The translations under genes and the position numbers were made by a program. The notes beneath the pieces were generated by a model. It did not search any database, was not told the DNA's origin, and worked only from the letters and a program-made list of their open reading frames with translations. A DNA stretch of 64,000 nucleotides from Acidobacteriaceae bacterium (GTDB lineage Bacteria > Acidobacteriota > Terriglobia > Terriglobales > Acidobacteriaceae), in contig JAOAPC010000008.1 in NCBI GenBank assembly GCA_025462735.1, forward strand, positions 405,865-469,864, read 5' to 3'. This document shows positions 8,864 to 17,017 of this stretch, piece after piece (the first letter of the stretch is position 1; each line of letters begins with the position of its first letter).

Positions 8864-9790
8864 TCAATTCATTTCTGGTAATTGCGCGATCAAAGTTCGC
8901 GCTTGCGAACGGATATACCGATTTTCATCTTTCGCCGCCAGACGCTGCAGCACGATGCGGACGCTACTATCGGCCCGCACCGGCTCGAGAAGGCGCAAGG
9001 CTTCAATTCTTACTCCCGGATTCGCGTCCGACATCAGAGACTCAAGCACCGCGTCCCGAACCTGCACATCATCCTTGACGTACGGGCCAAGGCTATCCAG
9101 CGCCTTCAGCCGCACACCCGTGTTCGAGTCATAGCGCAAAGCATAAAGCAGGGCTTCGCGCACGTGAATATTATTAGGCTGCTGGGTAAGCAGATTGACG
9201 GAGTCCATCCGCACGCCGGCGTTGAAATTATTTCGCGCCGCATACAAAAGAAGCTGCTGAATATTCGGATCGCCGAGCGAACCATGGGCCTCCTGCGGAG
9301 CCACGGTCTCGTATTTGATTGTGACCTGATTGGACCCGGGCTGCTGGGCGATAGAACTGATGCCGCTTACCGATGCCAGGGAAGGCTGCGCCGTGGGCGC
9401 GGGAGTACCTACCGGAGCGTTAACCATTTTGTAAGTCGCCCCGATGCCGCCCGCGAAACCAACGATAAAGATTGCGGCCGCCAGCGCCGGGGCAAAGCGG
9501 ACCTGGTTCAGCCAGTGAACCGGGTCGAATATTAGTCGAGACCACCATCCGCCCTGTTCCGCCGATTCCAGCCCTTCCTGTAGCCGCATGCGGGACGCCG
9601 CGAGGAAGCTCGGGCTTGGGTCGCGCATGGGAAATTGCGCGAAATCTGCTCGGAGCTTCTTTACTGATTCCAGCTCAGCTGCGCAATTCCTGCAGCGCAC
9701 GACATGCTGCTCCAGTTCATGACGAGCATCGTCGGGCAGCTCATCGTAAACGTAAAGAAGAACGCTTTGTTGTACCCATTCGCATTTCAT
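8864..9790 (-). CDS. Anti-sigma factor: zinc-finger, one membrane helix, HEAT repeats
   Basis: 308 aa. The N-terminus has a zf-HC2 type motif (Cys3, His29, Cys33, Cys36 in HVVRCRNC), the mark of cytoplasmic anti-sigma domains that hold ECF sigma factors. A single membrane helix lies at about 98-119. The outer part ends in four HEAT-like repeats (NAGVRMDSVNLL, NTGVRLKALDSL, NPGVRIEALRLL, NRYIRSQARTLI). The ATG at 9790 is chosen because GAGGCG stands just before it and because it puts the zinc motif at the usual place. It lies downstream of the sigma gene, separated by a palindromic doublet. The HEAT repeats probably sense or bind something in the periplasm (inference). Confidence 0.87.
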   Translation of the reverse strand: MKCEWVQQSVLLYVYDELPDDARHELEQHVVRCRNCAAELESVKKLRADFAQFPMRDPSPSFLAASRMRLQEGLESAEQGGWWSRLIFDPVHWLNQVRFAPALAAAIFIVGFAGGIGATYKMVNAPVGTPAPTAQPSLASVSGISSIAQQPGSNQVTIKYETVAPQEAHGSLGDPNIQQLLLYAARNNFNAGVRMDSVNLLTQQPNNIHVREALLYALRYDSNTGVRLKALDSLGPYVKDDVQVRDAVLESLMSDANPGVRIEALRLLEPVRADSSVRIVLQRLAAKDENRYIRSQARTLIAQLPEMN

Positions 9791-9799
9791 AGTCGCCTC

Positions 9800-9870
9800 T
9801 GTTCGACGGGCGAGACGCCCGTCACTCCACAACACTGCTGTTGGAGAGACGGGCGTCCCCGCCCGTCCTC
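9800..9870. repeat. Inverted doublet of GGGCG/CGCCC palindromes
   Basis: GACGGGCG-AGA-CGCCCGTC (9805-9823) is followed 24 bases later by GACGGGCG-TCCC-CGCCCGTC (9848-9867). The flanks CACTCCA and TGGAGAG show that the two copies face each other, as in REPINs. The doublet fills the sigma/anti-sigma spacer and could form hairpins in the shared mRNA. Confidence 0.85.
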
Positions 9871-9880
9871 AAACAGAAAC

Positions 9881-10471
9881 TCATCTCATGTCTGCCAGCG
9901 TCGCGCGCAGCTTCTGGGTTGCACGGAACAGCGTGTTCTTGGCGGTCTCCTCGGTCGTGTTCAACATTTCGCCGACGGTCCGCAATTTCAGTCCTTGATA
10001 GTGTTTCAACTCGAAGACTACGCGCTCGCGCGGGGTTAGCTTTTCGAGCGCGCGCGAAATTCTGCCGCCCAATTCCCGCCGCATCAGATCGCGCTCGGGG
10101 TTCGCGCCGCTGCGCCCGTCCGCCACCTGTGCTAGCACGTCGAACTGCTCGCCTTCAGAATCCACAACTACTGGCGCATCTTCTTTTCGAACCTGTTTCT
10201 TGCGGAGGTTGTCCAGGCACAAATTGGTCACGATCCGGTAGATCCAGGTGTAAAAAGAGCACTCGAAACGGAAGCGGCCAATATTCTTGTACGCCTTCAG
10301 GAAGGCTTCCTGATAAACGTCCTGGGCTTCATGGTCTGATCCGGTCAGGTGCATCGCCAAACGTAGCACTGCCTGGTCGTAATGGCGCACCAGCTCCTCG
10401 AAGGCAGAGCGATTGCCGCGCTGCGCTTCGCGCACCAGGAGCGTGTCGTCGATACGACTCTGACTCAACAT
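9881..10471 (-). CDS. ECF-type RNA polymerase sigma-70 factor
   Basis: A 196-aa sigma factor with region 2 (FEELVRHYDQAVLRLAMHLTG, then DVYQEAFLKAYKN and FSFYTWIYRI-like FECSFYTWIYRIVTNLCL) and region 4 (LTPRERVVFELKHYQGLKLRTVGEML, ending in a helix-turn-helix). The ATG at 10471 starts MLSQSRIDD and gives the normal ECF length; the longer open frame upstream has no sigma-like sequence. It heads a row of genes that begins with its probable anti-sigma factor, so the operon is likely self-regulated. Region 2 is closest in feel to RpoE-like ECF factors. Confidence 0.92.
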   Translation of the reverse strand: MLSQSRIDDTLLVREAQRGNRSAFEELVRHYDQAVLRLAMHLTGSDHEAQDVYQEAFLKAYKNIGRFRFECSFYTWIYRIVTNLCLDNLRKKQVRKEDAPVVVDSEGEQFDVLAQVADGRSGANPERDLMRRELGGRISRALEKLTPRERVVFELKHYQGLKLRTVGEMLNTTEETAKNTLFRATQKLRATLADMR

Positions 10472-10781
10472 GTGGACCCCGGTGACAGGCTGCCGCGTTC
10501 CACTGCTTGGTTCCACCCTTTTGACAGGCTCAGGGGATGACTGGCCCCGAACTCGCTCCGGATGAGAACCCCTGCCAACCGGAGATTGTACTGCCCATGC
10601 ATCGGCCGGCATCTCTGTTGTCCTTGGTCGCCGGAACACGTACCTCCCCGGCTACAAGGAGATAGACGGAGACAGGGACAGTTGGTAAGCAGAAGAAACC
10701 ACGAAACAGCGGCATGAGGAGCGCACCAGCCGCTACCCCGGAGGCAATCCTAAGATACTCCAGCCAGCACCGCGCCGGACG
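10472..10781. other. Spacer upstream of the sigma operon
   Basis: 310 bases between the start of the sigma gene and the stop of the 885-aa protein gene. No convincing gene. A degenerate dispersed element (TTTTGACAGGCTCAGGGGATGAC) lies near 10519-10541. The promoter for the sigma operon should be here, but I found no clear -35/-10 pair or ECF-type motif with proper spacing. Confidence 0.5.
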
Positions 10782-13439
10782 TTATGGCTGTGCAGTCAGG
10801 ATGGGCACTACCGCCGTGTCGACCGTGCCCGGGTCGTCTCTGAGCTTGAGATACAGCGCCTTCCCTTTGGGAGCAGGAATGGCCAGGGCAGCTTCCACGA
10901 AGCCATCGGGAACGGTAACCGAGTTGGTGAAATCGGGGTCAGCGCTTACGGCATCGATGAGGAAAAGCTTGTCGCCGCTGAGAGTGCACGGTTTATCCGC
11001 AATCGGCTTCTCGGGCCCTGAGGGCGATTCTGCAACTCCGCTCTTTTCAGGCGCTGAGCTTTGTTCCGAGGCCTTTTGGGAGACTAAGCTGTTTTCCGAG
11101 CCACCATTCTTTTCGGATTTCGAGTTCTCCCCGGTGGACCCTTCTTCCCGCGCCGGCCTCTTTTCAGCCCCTGGACTTCTCCCTGCACTCTTCACCGGAG
11201 CCGTGCAGCGCACTTCTTTCAGATCGGGCATGCGTACCAGATTTGCCAGTAGCTGCCAGTCGCCTTCAACCCCGTCGGGGCTTACCGGACGAAACTTCAA
11301 CGGTCCGAAGGCCGAAGGTCCTAGCAGCTTCATGGGATCGAGCATGGCAAAAATCGTCTTCGAATCTTGCCGCGTGAGGTTGCCATCCTTCTCGCTCAGC
11401 AGAACGTGAAATGACTCGTCCTGTGTTGCAACTTCGACTCTCTCTGCCGGAGGGAAAGTCTCCGGCACCTGGGTCTTCAAAAAGAAATTCAGTCGTCCGT
11501 CCTGCGGGAGTTCGTCGGGGTTGCCAAGCTGGATCATTGGGGGAGAGTCACTGCTGTCGAGTTGGACGCTTTTGCTCAAGAGGTTTAGCTGCGGCCGTGG
11601 GGCTGCGATTGCGGTGCTTAGGTCAAGCGTACGGCCGTCTTTCAAGGCGACCTGGGCCGTCACCGAAGCACCCGCCTTCAGCTTAGCTCCCGACGTGGCA
11701 TCGTGCGCCACGAGTTTAAGCTCATCATGCTGGTTGTCACGGGAAAGATTTTCAGGGGTGAATGTGACGCCGCTCAATTCCAGCTTTGAAACTTCATCGA
11801 GACGAGTGCCTCGCAATATTCCGTTGAGGTCTCCGGCATGGACCGTGAACGTATCCAGACGAGCGGCCTCGGAGTAAGTATGCAGCGAAACCTTATCTGC
11901 TTCGGCGAGGCCGAATTTCTTCACCAGCACTTGCACAGAACCAGCGCTGGCATTCTGTAGCGGGACTTTCAATTCCAGTTCATAAGGTTTTGCGGCCTTC
12001 CACTCCACAGGAACGGTTTTTCCGTATGTGTTCTCCAATAGCACTTCGCTGACGCAGCAAGCGTCCGGTGACTGCACGTGCAAAGTATCCTCGCGACCGA
12101 TAATCAGCGCGCTTGCGTCTTTCGAAGCAACCACCCACTGAGAAGCTTGAGACGTACGGAGCCGGAATCGCGGCCCTTCGAAGGAATGGAACCCCCACGA
12201 GCCACGCAGAATGCCGCTAGCCTCTCCGTCCAGGGATTTCGCTTCCATGGTGTGAGTTTCAATCACGAATCCGCCGAGAGCTGGATCCGGATGAGCGGGA
12301 AGATCAAAGCCCTTCCCGGATTTACTTTCCACATGAAGCACGAAATTGTGCGCCAACTCCGTGGCAAAAACCAGAGGCGCTCCTTCCGCCGGCAAAACAA
12401 GATCTAGCTTACTGGCGCAGAATACCTGCGCCGCATCGACTGTCCGCAATGGCGGCGGAACAACAGCATGCACCGGGGGCAAGGCAATCACCAAAACCGA
12501 TTTTGGATTACGAAATGAAGGCGGATTGTTCAGGCGAAGGTTGAGATCGTCTTTGCGAGGCAACGCGAGCGCGGGAATGTATTGATACTGCGCCGTGTGG
12601 GCTGTGCTCAGAATGCGCACCGCATCCACGACGGCGCCAACATATGCGCTGTAATAGCCGCCTCTGGCTGTCGGCGTGGCGCTAAGCTGAGCGAGCAAAT
12701 CCGTCGACGGTCCCGAGGTCAGAGTCGCGACCATGTTTTGACTGTGCTGATCGTCGAGCACCATCTGATCGGTATTCTGTGTAAGGCAGGGCACCTGCTG
12801 GGCGCTTGGTTTATCGAAGCACTGCTGATCGAGCTTAATGTTGAGGCTTCTCGCGAGCATGGTGGCGCGCGTTTTTAGCTGCTCCGGATCAACCACGGAT
12901 GTCTCGCGAACCGCCTCCAGATATGCTTCCAATCGTGAGCGATCCAGGCTGAGCTGCTGCAGATCCTGTGCGGCACGGACGAAAGCCCCGGGTTTGCCGC
13001 GAACCGCAGATCGCAAAGTAGAAAACGCTCCTCCGGTCTCCGGCGCAAGCAGGACAACAGCCTGGTCAGCATCAGTGGGGACGGTAACAAAGATGCCCTC
13101 TTCGTGAACGGGCTTCGTCCAGGTCTCGGCGCGGGTAAACCAGGACTCGGGCGGAGGGTTGGTCGCTCCTCGCAAAAAGACCACGACCATCAGGTAGTGA
13201 ACCGACTGGCTGTCAGGCAGGTCTGGATGCACCCACAGGCGGTCCCCAGGCTGCAGGTTCGGCACTTCTGCGATGGGTACGGTCACGCCTTCGCGCTGCA
13301 CATGCACCTGAAACTTGGGTCCGATAAGATCAAAAGCTGCATTGTCGGCGCGAGCAGTTGTGGTCAAGAGTATGAGAGCGGAAAAGCAGAAACCGGCGAT
13401 TACGCGGCCCAAATAAGGTTTTAAGAATCGCAAACGCAC
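10782..13439 (-). CDS. Large secreted protein of unknown function
   Basis: 885 aa with a signal peptide (FSALILLTTTARA, residues about 19-31), exported. GTG start at 13439 with a strong GAGGGAG site just upstream. The body shows no enzyme motif I can name. It has mixed beta-rich segments and scattered Cys pairs (for example ACCVS near the middle), and a low-complexity Ser/Glu/Lys/Gly linker of about 65 residues before the last 65 residues. Such a protein could bind polysaccharide or another surface ligand, but that is a guess. It is divergent from the ABC ATPase gene and unlikely to be part of the sigma operon, from which it is 310 bases upstream on the same strand. Confidence 0.7.
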   Translation of the reverse strand: MRLRFLKPYLGRVIAGFCFSALILLTTTARADNAAFDLIGPKFQVHVQREGVTVPIAEVPNLQPGDRLWVHPDLPDSQSVHYLMVVVFLRGATNPPPESWFTRAETWTKPVHEEGIFVTVPTDADQAVVLLAPETGGAFSTLRSAVRGKPGAFVRAAQDLQQLSLDRSRLEAYLEAVRETSVVDPEQLKTRATMLARSLNIKLDQQCFDKPSAQQVPCLTQNTDQMVLDDQHSQNMVATLTSGPSTDLLAQLSATPTARGGYYSAYVGAVVDAVRILSTAHTAQYQYIPALALPRKDDLNLRLNNPPSFRNPKSVLVIALPPVHAVVPPPLRTVDAAQVFCASKLDLVLPAEGAPLVFATELAHNFVLHVESKSGKGFDLPAHPDPALGGFVIETHTMEAKSLDGEASGILRGSWGFHSFEGPRFRLRTSQASQWVVASKDASALIIGREDTLHVQSPDACCVSEVLLENTYGKTVPVEWKAAKPYELELKVPLQNASAGSVQVLVKKFGLAEADKVSLHTYSEAARLDTFTVHAGDLNGILRGTRLDEVSKLELSGVTFTPENLSRDNQHDELKLVAHDATSGAKLKAGASVTAQVALKDGRTLDLSTAIAAPRPQLNLLSKSVQLDSSDSPPMIQLGNPDELPQDGRLNFFLKTQVPETFPPAERVEVATQDESFHVLLSEKDGNLTRQDSKTIFAMLDPMKLLGPSAFGPLKFRPVSPDGVEGDWQLLANLVRMPDLKEVRCTAPVKSAGRSPGAEKRPAREEGSTGENSKSEKNGGSENSLVSQKASEQSSAPEKSGVAESPSGPEKPIADKPCTLSGDKLFLIDAVSADPDFTNSVTVPDGFVEAALAIPAPKGKALYLKLRDDPGTVDTAVVPILTAQP

Positions 13440-13634
13440 TACTCCCTCTTCCTAAGATGCTGGTTTGTTCCTCTTTATGCTATCAGCCCCGTGCCGGGTC
13501 GCAAGACTCGGTTGTTCAAAAGAATCTTGTAATTCGACACCTATGCTATTGAATGGAAAGGGGGATCAATCGGTGCAGCAGGTTCGCCTAACCGCGGAGA
13601 AAGTGCTATTCCTCGACGCTGGTAACATCGGGGT

Positions 13635-14621
13635 GTGCTGCTCGAAATCCGAAATTTAAGCATTGAATTTCCCGGGACGCCAAAACCGCTCGTCGCCGTA
13701 CGCGACGTTGGCTTCAAACTCTCTCGCGGCGAGGTGCTTGGGTTAGTGGGTGAATCGGGGTCGGGGAAATCCGTCACTTCACTCGCGATTATGCGGCTGC
13801 TTCCTCCGCAAGCGACCATCGGCGGAGAAATTCGTTTTGCGGCAAACGGCGGCGCTCCGCAGAACCTGCTTACACTCGACGCGGAACATGTCCGGCAACT
13901 GCGCGGCTCCGGAATTTCGATGATCTTCCAAGAGCCGATGACGGCGCTGAATCCCGTCATGCGCGTTGGAGAACAGGTGGCAGAAGCGGTACGCGCCCAC
14001 AATAGCGTCGCTAAGAAGGAATCCTGGGACCGCGCCGTTGAGGCCTTGCGCGAAGTTGCGATACCGGATCCTGAGCGCCGTGCTCACGATTATCCCCATC
14101 AGCTTTCAGGAGGAATGCGGCAACGAGTGATGATTGCGATGGCAATCGTCAATCGTCCTCAACTACTGATCGCCGACGAACCGACCACCGCGCTCGATGT
14201 GACCATCCAGGCGCAAATTCTTGATCTGCTCGCCAGCTTGCGGGAGAAGTTCGGGCTGACGATGCTTTTCATTTCGCACGATCTCGCGGTGGTTTCAAAA
14301 GTTGCTGACCGGGTTGCAGTCATGTACGCGGGAAGCCTGGTCGAACTTGGTCCGCGCGAGGAGATTTTTCGTGTGCCCGCTCATCCCTATACGCGCGGCC
14401 TGCTCGATGCAGTCCCCACGCTGAATACGGAGCGCGGCCGTCCATTGCAGACGATTGAAGGCACAGTTCCACCGCTGCGCGATGTTCCGCCCGGATGCCC
14501 GTTTGAGCCGCGATGCGACTTACGGATCCCGGAATGTGCTCGCGCCCTCCCTCCGTTGGTGGAGATCAGTCCAAGCCATTGGGCGCGATGTCCGGTCGCA
14601 AATGCGAAGCGCGCTTTATAA
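13635..14621 (+). CDS. Oligopeptide/dipeptide-type ABC transporter ATP-binding protein
   Basis: 328 aa. Walker A GESGSGKS (39-46), signature LSGGMRQR (157-164), Walker B LLIADEP (177-183) and the C-terminal oligo/dipeptide domain (PYTRGLLDAVP, then CPFEPRC) place it with OppD/DppD. It would drive import (or export) of peptides or nickel-like ligands at the inner membrane. No permease, binding protein or second ATPase lies nearby, so the partner genes must be elsewhere. GTG start at 13635 without a strong ribosome binding site; the exact start is uncertain. Confidence 0.88.
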   Translation: MLLEIRNLSIEFPGTPKPLVAVRDVGFKLSRGEVLGLVGESGSGKSVTSLAIMRLLPPQATIGGEIRFAANGGAPQNLLTLDAEHVRQLRGSGISMIFQEPMTALNPVMRVGEQVAEAVRAHNSVAKKESWDRAVEALREVAIPDPERRAHDYPHQLSGGMRQRVMIAMAIVNRPQLLIADEPTTALDVTIQAQILDLLASLREKFGLTMLFISHDLAVVSKVADRVAVMYAGSLVELGPREEIFRVPAHPYTRGLLDAVPTLNTERGRPLQTIEGTVPPLRDVPPGCPFEPRCDLRIPECARALPPLVEISPSHWARCPVANAKRAL

Positions 14622-14665
14622 TCCGTGTTCTGCCTCACACTTTAGGCGTCAGATTCCGGTGAAGA

Positions 14666-15418
14666 TTGCGCATACTGCTGCTCAGCGACATTCACAGTAA
14701 CGTGGAAGCTCTGGAGGCGTGCCTTGCCGCCGCCCCTCCAACCGATGCGACCGTCAACCTGGGTGACATTGTTGGCTACGGAGCGAGCCCGAACGAAGTT
14801 ACCGAACGCGTGTGCGGATTGGGAGGAATTTTTGTTCGCGGCAACCATGACAAAGTAGTGGCGGGCATCGATACTCTAGAAGGTTTCAATCCCATCGCCG
14901 GTGTGGCGGCGCTTTGGAACCGCGAGCAGCTTACCAGCGAGCATCTGGCCTGGTTGCGCGCTTTGCCGAAAGGACCGGTGCTGAGTGACATCTCCAGTGT
15001 GCAGTACGTGCACGGCGCTCCCGACGATGAAGATCGCTACGTGGTCACGCTCGAAGATGCCGCTCTGCAACTAAGACAGGCGACTGCGAACATCACATTT
15101 TTTGGGCATACCCACATTCAGGGCGCATTCTTTCTGCGAGACGGAGTTGTACAGGCGGTTCGCCCGGCATACGCGACCGTAGGAAAACAGGAAACCTGGG
15201 ACTTGCAGCTCGAATCCGGATTAAACTACATGATCAATCCCGGATCGATTGGACAGCCTCGTGATGGAGACTGGCGGGCTGCGTTTGCTGTTTTCGACTC
15301 GGAACAGCGGATAGTGACCTTTTTTCGGGCTCCTTACCAAATACGAGCGGCGCAGGAAAAAATTTTAGCGGCGGGCCTTCCAGCGCGATTGGCCACAAGA
15401 CTCGCAGCAGGAAGTTAA
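14666..15418 (+). CDS. Calcineurin-type metallophosphoesterase (YfcE/MJ0936-like)
   Basis: 250 aa with all dimetal ligands: DIH (Asp8, His10), GDIVGYG (Asp34), GNHD (Asn60, His61) and GHTH near residue 150. This fits small cytosolic phosphodiesterases of broad or unknown substrate. The TTG at 14666 is chosen because the beta-strand MRILLLSDIHSN must start there, with GGTGAAG just upstream. The RNase H gene begins one base after its stop codon, so the two are translated from one message. Confidence 0.85.
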   Translation: MRILLLSDIHSNVEALEACLAAAPPTDATVNLGDIVGYGASPNEVTERVCGLGGIFVRGNHDKVVAGIDTLEGFNPIAGVAALWNREQLTSEHLAWLRALPKGPVLSDISSVQYVHGAPDDEDRYVVTLEDAALQLRQATANITFFGHTHIQGAFFLRDGVVQAVRPAYATVGKQETWDLQLESGLNYMINPGSIGQPRDGDWRAAFAVFDSEQRIVTFFRAPYQIRAAQEKILAAGLPARLATRLAAGS

Positions 15419-15419
15419 C

Positions 15420-15986
15420 GTGATGAAAGTCCCTCCTGACAACTATTTGATTGCACACACCGACGGCGGCGCGCGTGGCAATCCGGGTCCCGCAGGCTAC
15501 GGCGTCGTGATTCATGATGCGCAGGGACACAAGGTTGCGGCGCTCAGCCAATATCTTGGAAAACAGACCAATAACGTCGCGGAATACCAGGCGCTCATCG
15601 CCGCGCTGGAATACGCAGTCGAGCATGACTCCCGCCCCCTGAAGGTTGTCAGCGATTCGGAGCTGCTTGTCCGCCAGATCAAGGGTATCTACAAAGTAAA
15701 AGAGCCGACCTTGCGCGATCTACACGCACGCGCTCGCCAACTGATAAACAAATTGGAATGGTTTGACATTGAACACGTTCTACGCGGACATAATCGCGAG
15801 GCCGATGATCTGGCAAATGAAGCCATGGACAAGGGTTCCGGGAAGACTCCGTTTCGCGCCCCCCACGCCGCTCCAAGTCAGCAGGTGCAAAGAGAATTCA
15901 AAGGGATCGTGCGTGATGGAAAGATCGAACTGCTTGATGGGGATCTGCCCGAAGGCACGGCGGTTGAGGTCCGCATGAAGCGCTAG
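15420..15986 (+). CDS. RNase HI-like protein with a small C-terminal domain
   Basis: 188 aa. The RNase H fold has its acidic residues: Asp15 in HTDGGARGNPG, Glu55 in NNVAEYQAL, Asp79 in VSDSELLVRQ and Asp129 in NREADDLANEAMD. This is the short RNase HI type that lacks the basic protrusion. The last 35 residues (FKGIVRDGKIELLDGDLPEGT) resemble the small AF2212-like beta domain found in some antitoxins; here it is fused at the tail. It probably removes RNA from RNA-DNA hybrids. GTG start at 15420 with AGGA upstream; ATG at 15423 is an alternative. Confidence 0.88.
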   Translation: MMKVPPDNYLIAHTDGGARGNPGPAGYGVVIHDAQGHKVAALSQYLGKQTNNVAEYQALIAALEYAVEHDSRPLKVVSDSELLVRQIKGIYKVKEPTLRDLHARARQLINKLEWFDIEHVLRGHNREADDLANEAMDKGSGKTPFRAPHAAPSQQVQREFKGIVRDGKIELLDGDLPEGTAVEVRMKR

Positions 15987-16014
15987 CCGATTTCCGCCAA
16001 TGCGATGTGGCGGA

Positions 16015-16803
16015 TCAATCACTCACCACGTTTCGTAACGTCCCAACTCCTGCGACTCTGACTTCCACTGTGTCTACTGCTACTAGTGGCCCGACTCCAC
16101 TCGGAGTTCCGGTGGCAATCAGGTCTCCGGGAAGCAGGGTCATTACCTGCGCAATATGGCGAATCACGACGTCCAGCGCAAAAATAAAATCGCGAGTATT
16201 GCCTTGCTGTTTTGTTTTTCCATTCACTCGCGTTTCCACCTCAACTCCGGCCCACGGGTCAATTGAGTCCGTCACCACGGGTCCAACCGGACAGAACGTG
16301 TCGAATCCTTTGGCGCGAGTCCATTGGCCATCTTTGTTCTGCAGGTCCCGAGCTGTGACGTCATTCACGCACGTGTAGCCGAGAATGTACGGCCTGACGT
16401 CTTCATCCACTTTGAGATTCCGGCATATTTTGCCGATCACGACACCCAACTCGCCCTCGTGGTCGACACGAGCAGAAATCTTGGGACGCACGACGGTTTG
16501 CTTTGGGCCGATTATTGCCGACGAAGGCTTTAGAAAAATCAGCGGCTCAACCGGAACGTCGTGCCCAAGTTCAGCCGCATGCTCGCGATAATTCCGTCCG
16601 ACACAAACAATTTTGGACGGCTCGACCGGAGCCAGCAGCGTAGCTTCGTCAAGCGGAATATGAGGAATTTTCTTCGCTATAGATTCCAGCGCCTTCTTGT
16701 CTGGAGGAAATGCCAGAGTTCGCGTGATCTCCTCGCGTCCGGCGATAGTTTCAATACATCCAAAGTGAGAAGAGCCATCTAATTCGAAGCGGCAATATTT
16801 CAT
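16015..16803 (-). CDS. Fumarylacetoacetate hydrolase (FAH) family protein
   Basis: 262 aa. The FAH fold is clear: [34 protein letters not shown] (metal-binding glutamates), [13 protein letters not shown], and a C-terminal [14 protein letters not shown]. Members hydrolyse or decarboxylate beta-dicarbonyl compounds such as acylpyruvates, oxaloacetate or aromatic breakdown products, using Mg or Mn. The substrate cannot be told here, since no catabolic genes surround it. The ATG at 16803 lacks a clear ribosome binding site. It is convergent with the RNase H gene, 28 bases away. Confidence 0.9.
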   Translation of the reverse strand: MKYCRFELDGSSHFGCIETIAGREEITRTLAFPPDKKALESIAKKIPHIPLDEATLLAPVEPSKIVCVGRNYREHAAELGHDVPVEPLIFLKPSSAIIGPKQTVVRPKISARVDHEGELGVVIGKICRNLKVDEDVRPYILGYTCVNDVTARDLQNKDGQWTRAKGFDTFCPVGPVVTDSIDPWAGVEVETRVNGKTKQQGNTRDFIFALDVVIRHIAQVMTLLPGDLIATGTPSGVGPLVAVDTVEVRVAGVGTLRNVVSD

Positions 16804-17017
16804 GTTTTTCGCAGAAATTATTTCAGGCTTGGAACTCGAACCGTCAGGGGACTATGCCAGAGACCTGCGGCGAAAGCAAGCAAATCAGAACTGCAGGAAA
16901 CAAACCCAAGCTCGAAGAGAGCATCTCAAAGTGTTGATTTGGCGAGAACTGGGGATTTAACCATAGCTTCGGGATCAACGAAGCGACACACGCTTAACCG
17001 CGTACCTCGAAATCTGC

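Noticed and set aside
10472..10530. An ECF-type GGAAC...GTC promoter before the sigma gene
   Set aside because: GGAAC and GTC are present but their spacing (22 or 9 bases) is far from the usual 16-17.
13465..13659. A 64-codon open frame before the ABC ATPase
   Set aside because: No ribosome binding site, no family signal, and it runs out of frame into the ATPase start.
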